Source: Tubiluchus corallicola (lineage: Eukaryota; Priapulida; Priapulimorpha; Priapulimorphida; Tubiluchidae). Taken from it: a DNA stretch of 64,000 nucleotides. This document shows positions 14,501 to 51,740 of this stretch, piece by piece; positions within the stretch are counted from its first letter, which is position 1, and every line of letters starts with the position of its first letter. Made by a program: the position numbers and the translations under genes. Location of the stretch: the NCBI GenBank assembly GCA_030141605.1, contig JAQGDQ010000532.1:1-64000 (forward strand). Direction: 5' to 3'. Under the pieces are notes generated by a model, which was given only the letters and a program-made list of their open reading frames with translations, searched no databases and was not told the DNA's origin.

Positions 14501-17500
14501 TAGTCTTGTTATTCTAGTGGGTGTTAGTAGTTTGGCTCTGTAATATCTGTGTCTCCATATAGCCTGTCAGTTTTGTTAATGCCAGCAGTGTTAGTAGTAT
14601 GGCTTGTTTGTATGTATGCCTCTGCATCATTTTTCAGTCTTGTTATTCTGGTGGGTGTTAGTAGTGTGGCTCTTTTATATCTGTGTCTCCATATAGCCTG
14701 TCAGTTTTGTTATTGCCAGCAGTATTAGTAGTATGGCTTGTGGGTATATGTGCATCTGGATCATCTTTCAGTCTTGTTGTTCTAGAGGGTGTTAGTAGTG
14801 TGCTCTTTCATATCTGTGTCTCCATATAGCCTGTCAGTTTTGTTATTGCCAGCAGTATTAGTAGTATGACGCGTTAGTATGTGTATTTCTGTGCCATTCC
14901 TTTTACTAAGTTTGTGACTTTACAGTTTTGTGACACAATTGTTAAATTGTACTAATTATTGATTTTAGGTGCTACTAGATCAATGGCAGAAAACAGAACA
15001 ATGCGAGAACCCCATTGTTTGGCAGAAACAAAGTATTGCTGTAGCCGATTACATTGTTTGTGTTGCATCTATTGGCACTCACAGTGATCGGATACACCGT
15101 GATGCACAGGTAGAAAATGTTTGCAACTGTTAGTAACAAAATTACATTGCGACGATCATCCACGTAATGTAGAGAAAGATGACTCAACATGAATAAGTAA
15201 AAATTGGTGGAAGGTGTTTACAGTTAATTTTACTAGCTTAGCCCTAATCCTAACTTAAACCTACCCTAGTTTATGCACTTATACTTTGCTAAATACACGT
15301 GCTTGAAACAGGCCACCGCATATTAAAACCAACACTTATTAAATCTCTTATTGCTGGCTCTGTGATGATTTTGTTAAGCAGTGACTACTGTATTAGACTG
15401 TCAAAACTACTTGAATAATAGTAAGGAATTGTGGCTATCAGCGTAGTGGAGAACTTTGCTGAACTATTAATCTTACAAGGCCAATGAGTGATTTTTCTTT
15501 TTTTAGACTGCAGATCAAGTGAGCTGGAAGAACTTGTATGCTTTTGCTCTTGAACAGATCAGGGAGCTCATGCAAAATGAGTTAACGAAAGAAGAGCCGC
15601 GCCTGCAGAAATTTGTGAATGTTTTCTTTCCGTATTCACACAAAACGGTAAGACATGAATGCATTTTTAATGTACGGCAGCATTTCCAGGTTTCAGTGGA
15701 GTCTGCTTAATGGTGTTTGTACTATGACTAGATCCTGGCTCATTATCGAGGGTATTATATCTAAGGTGAGCTACTGAACCAGGAGAGGAGTTTAGCCTCC
15801 TCAGATACGTCCTCTCTGAGTGAGTTAAACAGCCAGGATTCCAGCTTAGTGCACCAGTCAGTGTCAAAAATTTTTTATTTTGCTCTGAAAAATGCGTACA
15901 CTTTCATATTCGCCCGAGGCATGCATTTTACAGCACATCACAAGTAATGTCTGAATCAGTTTTTATGTAAGTTTCATATAATAAATAGGTACAATTATTA
16001 CATAAAAAGTACTACACCACAAGCAGTTTCATAGGCTGCTTAAATATAAGTGCTATGCAAATAGATATTGTGTGTAATTAACAATAACCATGTAGATACT
16101 AGGTAATAGGGGTGAGCATTCTCTACCAGAAAGCGAATTCAAATAGAATCGAGTTTCGTTATTTCGAATCCGAAAATGAACTGAGTTTGAAAGATTTTCG
16201 AACCACTAGAGAAAAGTGGCCTCACAAAGATCATGCATATTACTTGATTTTGTTTTGCAGTAAAACCATTATTAGTTTATTAAAAATTTTGCGGCTAAAT
16301 TGTGGTAATTGCATGCCGTTTCAAACATTTTAATGGTAAAGAATGTATGTGGTTGAAGTGCTGAATTATTCGAATCTGTAATTTTAAGTTCCAATCGAAT
16401 TCGAACTAAAAAAACTTGTTCGAATTGAATTAGATCGATTCGAATGTTCAATGCTCACCCCTACTAAGTAATAGTGTTGCCTATATAAGTAGTTGTATAT
16501 TGTTCTTGATATATAAACAGCTATAAATCTGCATTAGAGATGGAGGAGATAGAACTGTCAGCCCAAAGCGCTGCAATGTCTTGATACGGCCATGCTTCTC
16601 TTTTTTGGCATCTTTTACTTTTTTGTGCACTTTCGTACAACTGCGAGTTGGATCCAGTATTCAACAGCAGGATGTATTCAACAAGATGTTTGTGGCAAGA
16701 CTGGAATCTGGTTCCCAGATGAGCCCACTGAACAATCTATTGTGCATCTGTTTAGCTTTAGTTGACTACATAGTATTACAATCTATTGTGCATCTGTCAA
16801 GCTTTAGTTGACTACATAGTATTACAATCTATTGTGTCTCTGTCAAGCTTTAGTTGACTACATATTATTACAATCTATTGTGCATCTGTCAAGCTTTAGT
16901 TGACTACATAGTATTACAATCTATTGTGTCTCTGTCAAGCTTTAGTTGACTACATAGTATTACAATCTATTGTGTCTCTGTCAAGCTTTAGTTGACTACA
17001 TAGTATTACAATCTATTGTGTCTCTGTCAAGCTTTAGTTGACTACATATTATTACAATCTATTGTGCATCTGTCAAGCTTTAGTTGACTACATAGTATTA
17101 CAATCTATTGTGTCTCTGTCAAGCTTTAGTTGACTACATAGTATTACAATCTATTGTGTCTCTGTCAAGCTTTAGTTGACTACATAGTATTACAATCTAT
17201 TGTGTCTTTGTCAAGCTTTAGTTGGCTACATAGTATTACAATCTATTGTGTCTCTGTCAAGCTTATCGCATAATATTTAATGTTGAATGCAGGATCTATT
17301 TTAGCCTAAAGAAAATATACAAAATTAAGTTTTCATTATTTTGTTAAAAATTTTACATTTTAGGATATCCCGCGGTCGCTAGAAACTCGTCAAACTTTTC
17401 CGTTAATGAGCAGTTTCTCCGCACTAAATCATCATCTTCACGATGTTGACGAGATAATTACTTTGCCGGGAGATGACTACGCCGAGTCAAACGATGGTCA

Positions 17501-18152
17501 ATCGCTGCTCGACTCCATTAACAAAACAAACTCTTACTATGACGAAAATCCATGTTGGTTTGAGGATTTCCTCCAGGAGATAAGGGAAGTTGCAAACGAT
17601 GAGGATGGTTCGTCTAATGAGAACAGTAAAATTAAAGGCAGTTCAAATGTAAAGAAAATGGATGATAGTTCAACGCGGGACGATGTGAACGATGATACTC
17701 AGCTTGTTCACTATGAGAACTGTCCCTGCCCGGACTGTCAGAAAAAGATGCAGCTAAAGTCAGCGAGCACAAATGATTGCAGTTTGACGGATTGTGGTGA
17801 TTCAGACGTTTCCTTACAGGGTGCTGATAATATGGCCTTAATTTCATTCACTAATCAAGCAACCCAGTCTTTCATGCAACAGCTTCAGCCATTGTATCAA
17901 ATGGATGGTTACCATAGCAGCAGTTACCCTAGAAACAATGCATTTGAAACTACTGGTTGCCATGGCAATGTTGACGGTTACCATAGATTTAGTACGCTTG
18001 AGCAATGTCGTCAGTACCTACCATTGTCTGTGGAAAATAATGTTCGTATTTTCAACTCTTTGCACAGTGATCCTTTTTTGCAGCTGCCAAGTAATTCGGA
18101 TGGTTACCTAGGTAACCAGTTTCAGCTAGAAAATTTGCAAATAAAGTCTTGA
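2373..18152 (+). CDS. IL17RD: IL-17 receptor D-like (SEF-like) SEFIR receptor, 12 coding exons
   Basis: Type I membrane receptor; in this family the cytoplasmic SEFIR domain makes homotypic contacts with other SEFIR proteins. Joined exons: 2373-2510, 2659-2704, 4650-4838, 5692-5819, 6619-6745, 9263-9510, 11426-11537, 12520-12627, 14066-14202, 14969-15109, 15507-15647, 17364-18152. All junctions are GT-AG and all phases agree, giving 2,304 nt and about 767 aa (vertebrate IL17RD is about 740). Residues 1-25 are a signal peptide. Residues about 26-330 are a Cys- and N-glycosylation-site-containing ectodomain of IL17R fibronectin-like type. Residues about 336-358 are a transmembrane helix followed by WYKRRKH. 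Residues about 376-505 are SEFIR (VFIAYSYDH, LLDQW, ADYIVCVAS). The tail is 506-767. The stretch after SEFIR (DIPRSLET...FPLM) resembles IL17RD more than IL17RA, which is why I favour that member. Orthology within the family is inference. Confidence 0.9.
2659..2704 (+). CDS. IL17RD: IL17RD-like exon 2 (46-bp microexon)
   Basis: Acceptor TTCCTTGCAG, donor ACTG|GTAGGC. Encodes IGHESECRIEVMNFTG, with one N-glycosylation sequon. Its phases (0 in, 1 out) join exons 1 and 3 without a gap, which is the main support for such a short exon. Confidence 0.8.
3566..3600. repeat. (TA)n palindromic microsatellite
   Basis: Two TATATA runs separated by GAATA form a near-perfect palindrome in intron 2 of the receptor gene. 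The rest of intron 2 (2705-4649) shows no coding signal. Confidence 0.6.
4650..4838 (+). CDS. IL17RD: IL17RD-like exon 3: membrane-distal ectodomain
   Basis: Acceptor ATTCTACAG, donor CCAG|GTAAGA. Encodes CSDLNWFPGV and a Cys-containing stretch with three N-x-S/T sites. Phase 1 in and 1 out. Confidence 0.85.
5692..5819 (+). CDS. IL17RD: IL17RD-like exon 4: ectodomain strand region
   Basis: Acceptor TTTTGTAG, donor CCG|GTTAGT. Encodes a beta-strand-rich piece (AVLLKFWNIDGDTRYQGSG) followed by CFLFDIRNQS. Phase 1 in, 0 out. Confidence 0.85.
6619..6745 (+). CDS. IL17RD: IL17RD-like exon 5: ectodomain
   Basis: Acceptor TTTTATTTTAG, donor ATAT|GTAAGT. Encodes FYFWYDCYNN, then ANATYGVELTQLPG and YQITLP, the alternating-strand pattern of the first IL17R fibronectin-like domain. 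Phase 0 in, 1 out. Confidence 0.85.
9263..9510 (+). CDS. IL17RD: IL17RD-like exon 6: second ectodomain unit
   Basis: The largest ectodomain exon. Acceptor TATATTTTTCAG, donor GTTCAG|GTATGA. Encodes LYLWQPSIAVEL, a central strand pair with two Cys (RCYNVDL, DVCGSQ) and the closing motif FQHVPPGEYFVQ typical of the second IL17R fibronectin-like domain. Phase 1 in, 0 out. Confidence 0.9.
9606..10082. mobile_element. MITE-like element with CAGTCAA ends
   Basis: Begins CAGTCAATCTTGGATATAAG and ends with the near-reverse complement (CTTATACC TGAGG TTGACTG). Inside, short motifs of the form TCCCTTATA-nn-CGA recur many times in both orientations. This fits a non-autonomous DNA transposon in intron 6. 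No clear target-site duplication was found, so the superfamily is open. Confidence 0.55.
10285..10622. repeat. Diverged interspersed repeat, copy 1
   Basis: Segments here recur elsewhere in the window. 10431-10622 matches 15895-16097 loosely (shared GCATTTTACA, GTTTTTA, AAGCA, AACAATAACCA-type blocks). 10290-10345 (ACATAAAGCTTGAAAAACT) matches about 25490-25535. It is an old dispersed family of unknown type in intron 6. Confidence 0.45.
10859..10938 (-). mobile_element. Solo end resembling a pogo/Tigger-like transposon
   Basis: On the - strand the segment starts TA-CAGTGTTCCCTCGCTAC and continues with CGCGG and GTTTAGCGGG-type motifs that are common in pogo-like TIRs. Only one end was found, so this is a fragment. 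The family assignment is inference from the motif. Confidence 0.4.
11426..11537 (+). CDS. IL17RD: IL17RD-like exon 7: juxtamembrane ectodomain
   Basis: Acceptor ATTAATTACAG, donor CTGG|GTAATT. Encodes a segment with two Cys (DEVDCKDF, GGPVCPSN) and two sequons just before the membrane. Phase 0 in, 1 out. Confidence 0.85.
11609..11623 (+). repeat. G15 homopolymer
   Basis: Fifteen consecutive G just after exon 7, in a 35% GC context. It could form G-quadruplex or triplex structures and is prone to length change. Confidence 0.8.
12520..12627 (+). CDS. IL17RD: IL17RD-like exon 8: transmembrane exon
   Basis: Acceptor CATTTTTTAG, donor CATG|GTAAAT. Encodes LIALVLGVIAGGGLIFVVFL followed by the basic stop-transfer WYKRRKH. 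The last 52 bp and the donor are the first unit of a 108-bp tandem array running to about 13,051, so three further in-frame or near-frame copies of this donor follow. Use of the first donor gives the standard one-helix receptor. Confidence 0.85.
12576..13051 (+). repeat. 108-bp tandem array duplicating the TM-exon end and its donor
   Basis: Copies begin near 12576, 12684, 12792 and 12900, and a shorter fifth unit starts about 12967. Each carries the FVVFLYFCWYKRRKH-coding end of exon 8, the donor CATG|GTAAAT (GT at 12628, 12736, 12844, 12952, 12995) and the following intron start. The unit is 36 codons, so the frame stays open through copies 2 and 3 and stops only in copy 4 (TAA near 12,940). 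Copies look about 95% identical, so the amplification is recent or homogenised. Confidence 0.9.
13513..14018 (+). mobile_element. 5'-truncated non-LTR retrotransposon 3' end
   Basis: 13513-13617 encodes LLWNDINDELK, FKKKYRAMIL and a stop, the usual C-terminus of many LINE ORF2 proteins. A 3' UTR of about 390 bp follows and ends in TAATAATAATAAAAAAAA. The 3' UTR is almost identical to 57104-57540, so this is a real family with at least two insertions. It sits in intron 8 of the receptor gene. Confidence 0.75.
14066..14202 (+). CDS. IL17RD: IL17RD-like exon 9: SEFIR start
   Basis: Acceptor GCTTTAAG, donor TGTCAG|GTATGT. Encodes VPRVFIAYSYDH, the first SEFIR strand and box 1, then a helix (AEAVEKFASYLKKHC). 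Phase 1 in, 0 out, matching exon 8 only if exon 8 ends in phase 1, as every copy of its donor does. Confidence 0.92.
14205..14890. repeat. Imperfect tandem repeat, about 134-bp unit
   Basis: Anchors AGCCTGTCAG recur at 14561, 14695 and 14828, and the motif TTAGTAGTATGGCT recurs every 60-70 bp from 14273 on. The array fills intron 9 and starts a few bases after the exon 9 donor. Short open frames inside it are artefacts of the repeat. Confidence 0.75.
14969..15109 (+). CDS. IL17RD: IL17RD-like exon 10: SEFIR core
   Basis: Acceptor TGATTTTAG, donor GCACAG|GTAGAA. Encodes VLLDQW (conserved strand/loop), PIVWQKQS and ADYIVCVAS, the standard SEFIR core. Exactly 47 codons, phase 0-0. Confidence 0.92.
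15507..15647 (+). CDS. IL17RD: IL17RD-like exon 11: SEFIR end
   Basis: Acceptor TTTTTTTAG, donor AAAACG|GTAAGA. Encodes a helix (YAFALEQIRELMQNEL) and the late SEFIR strand KFVNVFFPYS, which corresponds to the KFI.VYF.YS element of IL17RD. Phase 0-0. Confidence 0.9.
16107..16463. mobile_element. hAT-like MITE with TSD
   Basis: A 357-bp element with perfect 14-bp terminal inverted repeats (TAGGGGTGAGCATT / AATGCTCACCCCTA), AT-rich interior and many TTCGAAT-type motifs. The flanks are CTAGGTAA (16099-16106) and CTAAGTAA (16464-16471), a 7/8 matching 8-bp target duplication as expected for hAT transposition. No transposase remains. Located in intron 11. Confidence 0.85.
16733..17264. repeat. 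46-bp minisatellite, about 11.5 copies
   Basis: The unit starts CAATCTATTGTG and contains CAAGCTTTAGTTGACTACAT. Repeat starts fall at exact 46-bp steps from 16733 to 17239. Copies differ mainly at TGCATCT versus TGTCTCT and TAGTATT versus TATTATT. It ends about 100 bp before the receptor's last exon. Confidence 0.92.
17364..18152 (+). CDS. IL17RD: IL17RD-like exon 12: cytoplasmic tail and stop
   Basis: Acceptor TTACATTTTAG. The first 30 codons (DIPRSLET, FPLMSSF, HHLHDVDE) continue the SEFIR-proximal homology. The rest is an acidic, Ser/Asn-rich tail with a Cys pair motif CPCPDC and two copies of DGYH. Stop TGA at 18150-18152. No catalytic motif is visible; the tail probably acts as a docking region. 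Confidence 0.9.
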   Translation, partial: DIPRSLETRQTFPLMSSFSALNHHLHDVDEIITLPGDDYAESNDGQSLLDSINKTNSYYDENPCWFEDFLQEIREVANDEDGSSNENSKIKGSSNVKKMDDSSTRDDVNDDTQLVHYENCPCPDCQKKMQLKSASTNDCSLTDCGDSDVSLQGADNMALISFTNQATQSFMQQLQPLYQMDGYHSSSYPRNNAFETTGCHGNVDGYHRFSTLEQCRQYLPLSVENNVRIFNSLHSDPFLQLPSNSDGYLGNQFQLENLQIKS

Positions 18153-20762
18153 TTATTTTCGCCATTCCTGATTTTAGATTAGAATTTTTTGTACTTACGT
18201 TACGCAGTAGATTCACGTAGTAGAAAAATTTACAACTAGTTAACTGGCGACAGTGATGGTCAGCAGCGATAGTCCAAGTATTTTACTTGTATTTTATTTT
18301 TGTCATGTTGTAAATGTTGCTTTAACAAGCCATCAATGGTGTAGGGTCAGTAGTCACTACATTCATATGCAGTGAGAGGAGTGAATAAATAGAATAATTT
18401 GCCAGCTATGCTGATCGCTGCACCATCTGTAGTAAAGTTCAAATTCTTAATCGACAATTATTTTGTGCAAAAATATGGGGTTTCTATGAGTGCATTCACT
18501 TCATGAGAGCAAAAAAGCTATCATTATATTTGCGATAATGATGTTACAAAGATAATACGACATAAAAATAAATGGCTAGTGTGAAGTATAAAAGAAAATG
18601 GAAATTTTGAAATTCTTCTGTATTGTGAATGCACTGCATTAGCATTATGGTAAATAGTTTTTTATATTTAACAATAGCAACGTATCAATATGAACCATTA
18701 GTTATAAAACAGTCTATGTAGTGATCATAGCTTGAGGTGCCACTAGATTTACATTAATTCCTATGGAAGCCATGGCTTTGTTTAACGAGTGGCTAAAGAT
18801 CTAATTTTGCCTTGTTCTGTTTAAGCAAGATCTTACTGTAGATGTAGTGGTGTGATGCTAGATTACTTGTCTATTGATGATGCGCACACAGTGACATCTA
18901 ACGAGAATTACAGAAAAATGCTGCATTTGAACCTGTATTAATGTGCTTCATTGACTGTCCTATTCTATTGTATCAAGATCAAAGTTATTGCAAATTATTT
19001 TTAAAATAATTTTTGTACTTAGTGTAGTATATCGATAACATTATTACCTCATTATATATATAGAGATAAGTTTATAAGAATGAATTGTAATTATGTAAAT
19101 ATTGACTGATTAAAATTGTTGATTTTTTTAATTTAAGAATAAGAAATGATTCTGTAATGATTACTCATGAATAAGAGGATAGTTTTATCATGTGAAATTT
19201 AGTTAGATTATCCAACTTACTAAGAACATCACTTTGAGAACGAGTTATTCAAAAATAATTGTATTTTTGAAAGAAATAAACTATTTTTTAGTAAAAGTAT
19301 GGTTTAAACAACGTCTATACGAATATATCTCTAATATTTAGTGAAAATAGTAATCATCATTAATCTTGTTGGCTGTCTATTCACTGTGAGAAACGAAAGC
19401 AACCTTGACCTGTGACACCGAAACGACCTTTGACCTCTAGTCAAAAGGCATGGTTACAAACTTTCACTTGATACATTCACAAGCTGTAATGAATGCAGAC
19501 CCAACACTGTTGACATCATCCACCTCATTGAAACAATAAATAGGCATCAAAAAACATTTTGTGAACAACAGCCTCACAACAATAAGCTTCTTTATAGGTT
19601 ACTGTTCAAGCAAGTCGTCACATCTTATTCACTTCTGATAAGCACTTTTTTCACTGTTTAAAAGTCAAAGATCAACAAAAAAACCAAAGATGAATAAGTG
19701 TACGGCAGACAAAATTTTATTTATTGCCCTTATCGCACTTAAATAACTACAAAGAATTCATACTGGTGAATGTTTGACTAGGAAAGTCCAAGAGATTAGG
19801 CCTACAACGACTGTACCAATAGAAACAAGAAACAACATGAATTCTGTTTAAAATTTAGAAGAATTAATACATTCTTTTCCAAATTGCTTGAAGACTTTAA
19901 CCAGTAAGAAATGTAGATAATGATCGACTAGTCAGTAGATCCAAGGTCATTTTCTGGTCATTTATGTGCCACACCCTTTCATAAACATCTGCAAAATCTG
20001 GGGCCAGTAAAAATGTTAATACAACAGCTATTGCAGATAAGAAACTTTACTAAATATAAATGAAACGATATTATCATTTATTGTAGCATTCTTACTGTGG
20101 TTAAGAATGTTCATCTCATAACAAATTACTTGTATATGTTACAAGGGAAGTAAAAGTTTAATTTTTGCAGTGAGAGCATCTCTTTAACACACTGTTATGG
20201 TAAACCTGCAATGAGAATTGCAAGCTAGTCAAAAAGCACTCAAGCTCGTAACTTCGTCGAAGCTAATCAGAGGTCGATTTCATTTCGGCAAAGTAGCAAA
20301 GCCGTAACCAAAACGTACTCGAGTGCGTAAACATACGATAAATTAAATAAACATGAATATATATAAAATAGTATTTACAACATATTCATTGAATACATAT
20401 GAACTCATAGTGACGGAACGCAAATTTTCATACCTGCCAAGATGGAAGGACCACACGTCCGAGTTCTGCACGAGTTCTCTTCTCAGTGACGTACCACACT
20501 TAAATGCTTTGGAATTTCAAATAAGACGTTCATTTAAATTTGTTTATTGTTTTAACTCATAAAAACAGTGAAAGAACCGAAAAGATTAGTAGCAACAAGA
20601 AAAAACATTAACAATTTTGCTTAATTTAATAAATACTGTATTAGATTTTAGCTGACACACAGAAATGATAACCTATTTTGTACAAATGTAAATGGTTCTG
20701 GTATGTGATGTGTAGTGTAAAGGCAAAACTTATACAACATGCATGTTTAGTAATCAAAGCGG
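18153..20762. other. Convergent 3' UTR region between IL17RD-like and SRPK
   Basis: The two genes end tail-to-tail. On + the first poly(A) signals after the receptor stop are AATAAA at 18384-18389 and 18567-18572. On - the SRPK transcript has AATAAA (TTTATT on +) at 20543-20548, about 220 nt past its stop. The rest is AT-rich with no coding signal. Confidence 0.6.
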
Positions 20763-48984
<28,222 letters not shown>

Positions 48985-51489
48985 TCTTCATCAAGTGAAG
49001 ATCAACTATTACCTCAAACAGTATCACCATCTATATATCCATGTAAATCCCTGGGATAAGCTCAGGAAACTGCAGGAGAATCTATGCATTACCTTGCAAT
49101 TACATGCGAGGAAAACTCTACTAAGTAAAAATAATGGTTCTTCTGTGCTGCACTGTTTAGACATTCATAACACCACATGTTTATTAACAGAAACTATGGC
49201 AACCGAAAAAGGTGATTCTGGCTGATGATCATTGCCACACTGACACAATAGTCAACATGCTAAAAGTTGCCTGACTGGTGGCAGCAATTGACCTAAGCAC
49301 GTGGGTGAGTCGACGCAACGTCTGTTCCAGTAATTTACAAAGTTGAAAATAATGCTTTCAACATACACATAATGTTGCCCTCCCTTTCACAAGTTGATGG
49401 TTAGGTCTAAATGAATCACACATATCTTATGCAAGACTGCATATATAAGATTGTCACACAACAATTGTCCGTCCATTTTACAAAGCTGTTTTTGACTTTT
49501 ATAACCAGCTTATCACCAGTGAACACGTGGGTGAGTAGCTATCACAAAAGATGAACAACTAATGAATTTCTTGTCGCAATCAACTTTAGCAGCAAGTCGT
49601 TAGCACACCACAATGAATTTACAAGAAATTTGAAAACTGACAATAATTACGAACATCAGCAATACGAAAACAAATTTACGAGTCATTACATAACAATCTG
49701 ACTGATATAAAACTCATGTGACTATGTAAACCACAAGGACAACCAAATAATATCGCACGTGACGGTAATGAGCAAACGGTGACGACCACAGCTACCATGT
49801 AAGGATCCTGACTGCTTCTTCTTTGCAGCAGCATCAGCAGCAGCAGCTGTCAGCATCACTCTGCTTCAACACAACCCACAACATGCAACAGTTATGCCAA
49901 TTATTATACAGCTTCAAAACACAGGGGGGTTGGACGCCACTATCAACTTTCCTATTCGTTTACTACTAGACCGTGAAATAATGCACCACCTTCGGTTTTA
50001 CTACGCGTATTTACACAAGCGGCCAAAGCCAAATTCACTCGTATAAATACTAATTCCAGTGTCAATAAATCCTGTACATGTACTTTAAAATAAGGCTGTA
50101 AATGCGTATATGGCTTTTGACCTCCCCCCGTAATGATATTGTAATTTATGACGTTCTGAGAGCTAGGAATTATAATTACCACCTTCAAGCATCAATAAAT
50201 CTCTGCCCTGAAATTACAACAGTAGCAAGTAACTTTAATTATAACGTCAAAGATGTTAATGATTGCTCCAGGCCAGCAGTAGAAGCTTCCTACCCCTCTC
50301 GAGTAGTTCTTGTACTGTTAAACTTCTCTTTGACAGGCGTTTTGAGAATGTTAATGAATGTTTTGCAAGGCTAATGGAAAGAAACACAATCCAGACGGCG
50401 CTGATGACAGTTTCAACCTTCACTTTTCTTGGTAGAAAACTAACAGTTAGAAAAAGTGGAAAAATGATAAGGAAAAAACGCCACTAGTGTAGTTTCTACA
50501 AACCATCTATAATAGATAATCACGAGGGTAACAGGATGGCCGAATAATCTAAATCGCCTGCGTTATAAGCACAAAGTTCCTGGTTCAAATCCAGGTTGTA
50601 TTACAGTTTTTTCACATTTACTGTCTTTCAAGTGTGGTATCAAAATTCCATTAATCGAGTGTCTGCAGTATCATTAAAAATAAGAATCTTGACATTAAGA
50701 CTACAATTATTAATCACAAATTTTCACCTAACAAGTGTGAATTTGCTGCACAAAGATCAAACGTAGAGAAGAAATTTGAGTCAAGGAAAATGAGAGTACG
50801 ACTCATCCCAGAGAGTACAAGAACAATTTTCCCGACACTTTGAAGGCGCCATCATTTTTCTTTGGTTTGATTATATGGCTACATCAAAGGCTCAACACTT
50901 AGCGGCTTAAGAAGCGTTCACAGATTCACAGAAAATGTCACTTCTGTGTCACAGAAAATGTGTGATAAAAGCCTAAACCAAACGCTTATTTATTTACAGT
51001 AGCCTGTAAGTATCCTCTTCACTCGTTCCATGATGCTAGAGTTACTAAATCCAGTCAGGGCACCAGCATTAATGAATCTGTTGACACACTAGTAACTTTT
51101 GTCCGCAAACTTTTCTGATCTATCTACCACTAGAATCGTGTATGGGGTCACCTGACACTTGTCGGTCGACTTTATTGGTATTCTTTAGCAAAATTATTCA
51201 AAATTTGTGTGAACAAAAATGGGCATGTCAATAAAATCAAAGTTGGCGATCTTTTTCTACAAATATTGCACCAATTTACAAACGACTTCGTTGGCAGTTG
51301 GCCAAATTTATTCATTAGGATGTCGATATCAGCTTACGCAGAACTTTTGTTGTAAGACTAAAGCCGATAGCGTGTCATTCCGTGCGCTGAATTCTTCTTT
51401 CCAATATCTCAATACGGTAAGCAAAGTGTTCTTTCTTTGTCGCACTTAATTAAGCCAGCAAATTTGAAGTTGAGTGCAAAAGGCTTTGT
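48985..51489. other. SRPK upstream region
   Basis: Expected to hold the SRPK promoter and any 5' UTR exon on -. A tRNA-like remnant lies at about 50,527-50,605. No CpG-rich block or convincing coding exon was found. Confidence 0.4.
50527..50605 (+). repeat. tRNA-like sequence (SINE head or pseudogene)
   Basis: GTAACAGGATGGCCGAATAATC resembles the acceptor/D-arm part and CCTGGTTCAAATCCAGG is a perfect T arm. The anticodon stem has only three pairs (loop GTTATAA, reading TAT) and the acceptor stem needs a bulge, so a functional tRNA is unlikely. Confidence 0.55.
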
Positions 51490-51740
51490 TTATAACATCA
51501 TCAGAGCTTCAAAGAGTTGTCGTGAGTCCTTTAACTGACCTTTGGGATCTGCTTCTAAAGCTTCAAAGACTTCGGAAAACCTCGTCGGTTTGGAAACCCA
51601 TGCTTTTAATTGATTTAAAGCCAAAGTATTGTTTTCAAGGTCAGGTTGAAAGTTTTCCCTGCACGCTACAACTCCATGAAAGTTGAGAAATTTTGTAGTG
51701 GAATGGAGTGTAGCGTCAATTCCGAGCAATTCAAAAATAA
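51490..51740 (-). CDS. Terminal exon of an unrecognised - strand gene
   Basis: On -, a strong acceptor (CCGTTTTTGTTTTTCTAG) precedes 82 codons and a TAA, entering in phase 1. Encodes IFELLGIDATLHSTTKFLNF, VVACRENFQPDLENN, RFSEVFEALEADPKGQLKDS and LFEALMML. AATAAA on - at 51307-51312 would give a 3' UTR of about 180 nt. Balanced, non-repetitive amino-acid content makes this the best orphan exon in the right half. No family recognised. It may belong to the same gene as 61811-64000, but intermediate exons were not found and the phases do not join directly. Confidence 0.5.

Noticed and set aside
17632-17847. Antisense open frame within receptor exon 12
   Set aside because: Shadow of the real coding exon on the other strand.
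50527-50605. Functional tRNA gene (anticodon TAT)
   Set aside because: The T arm is perfect but the anticodon stem has three pairs and the acceptor stem is bulged; better explained as a pseudogene or SINE head.
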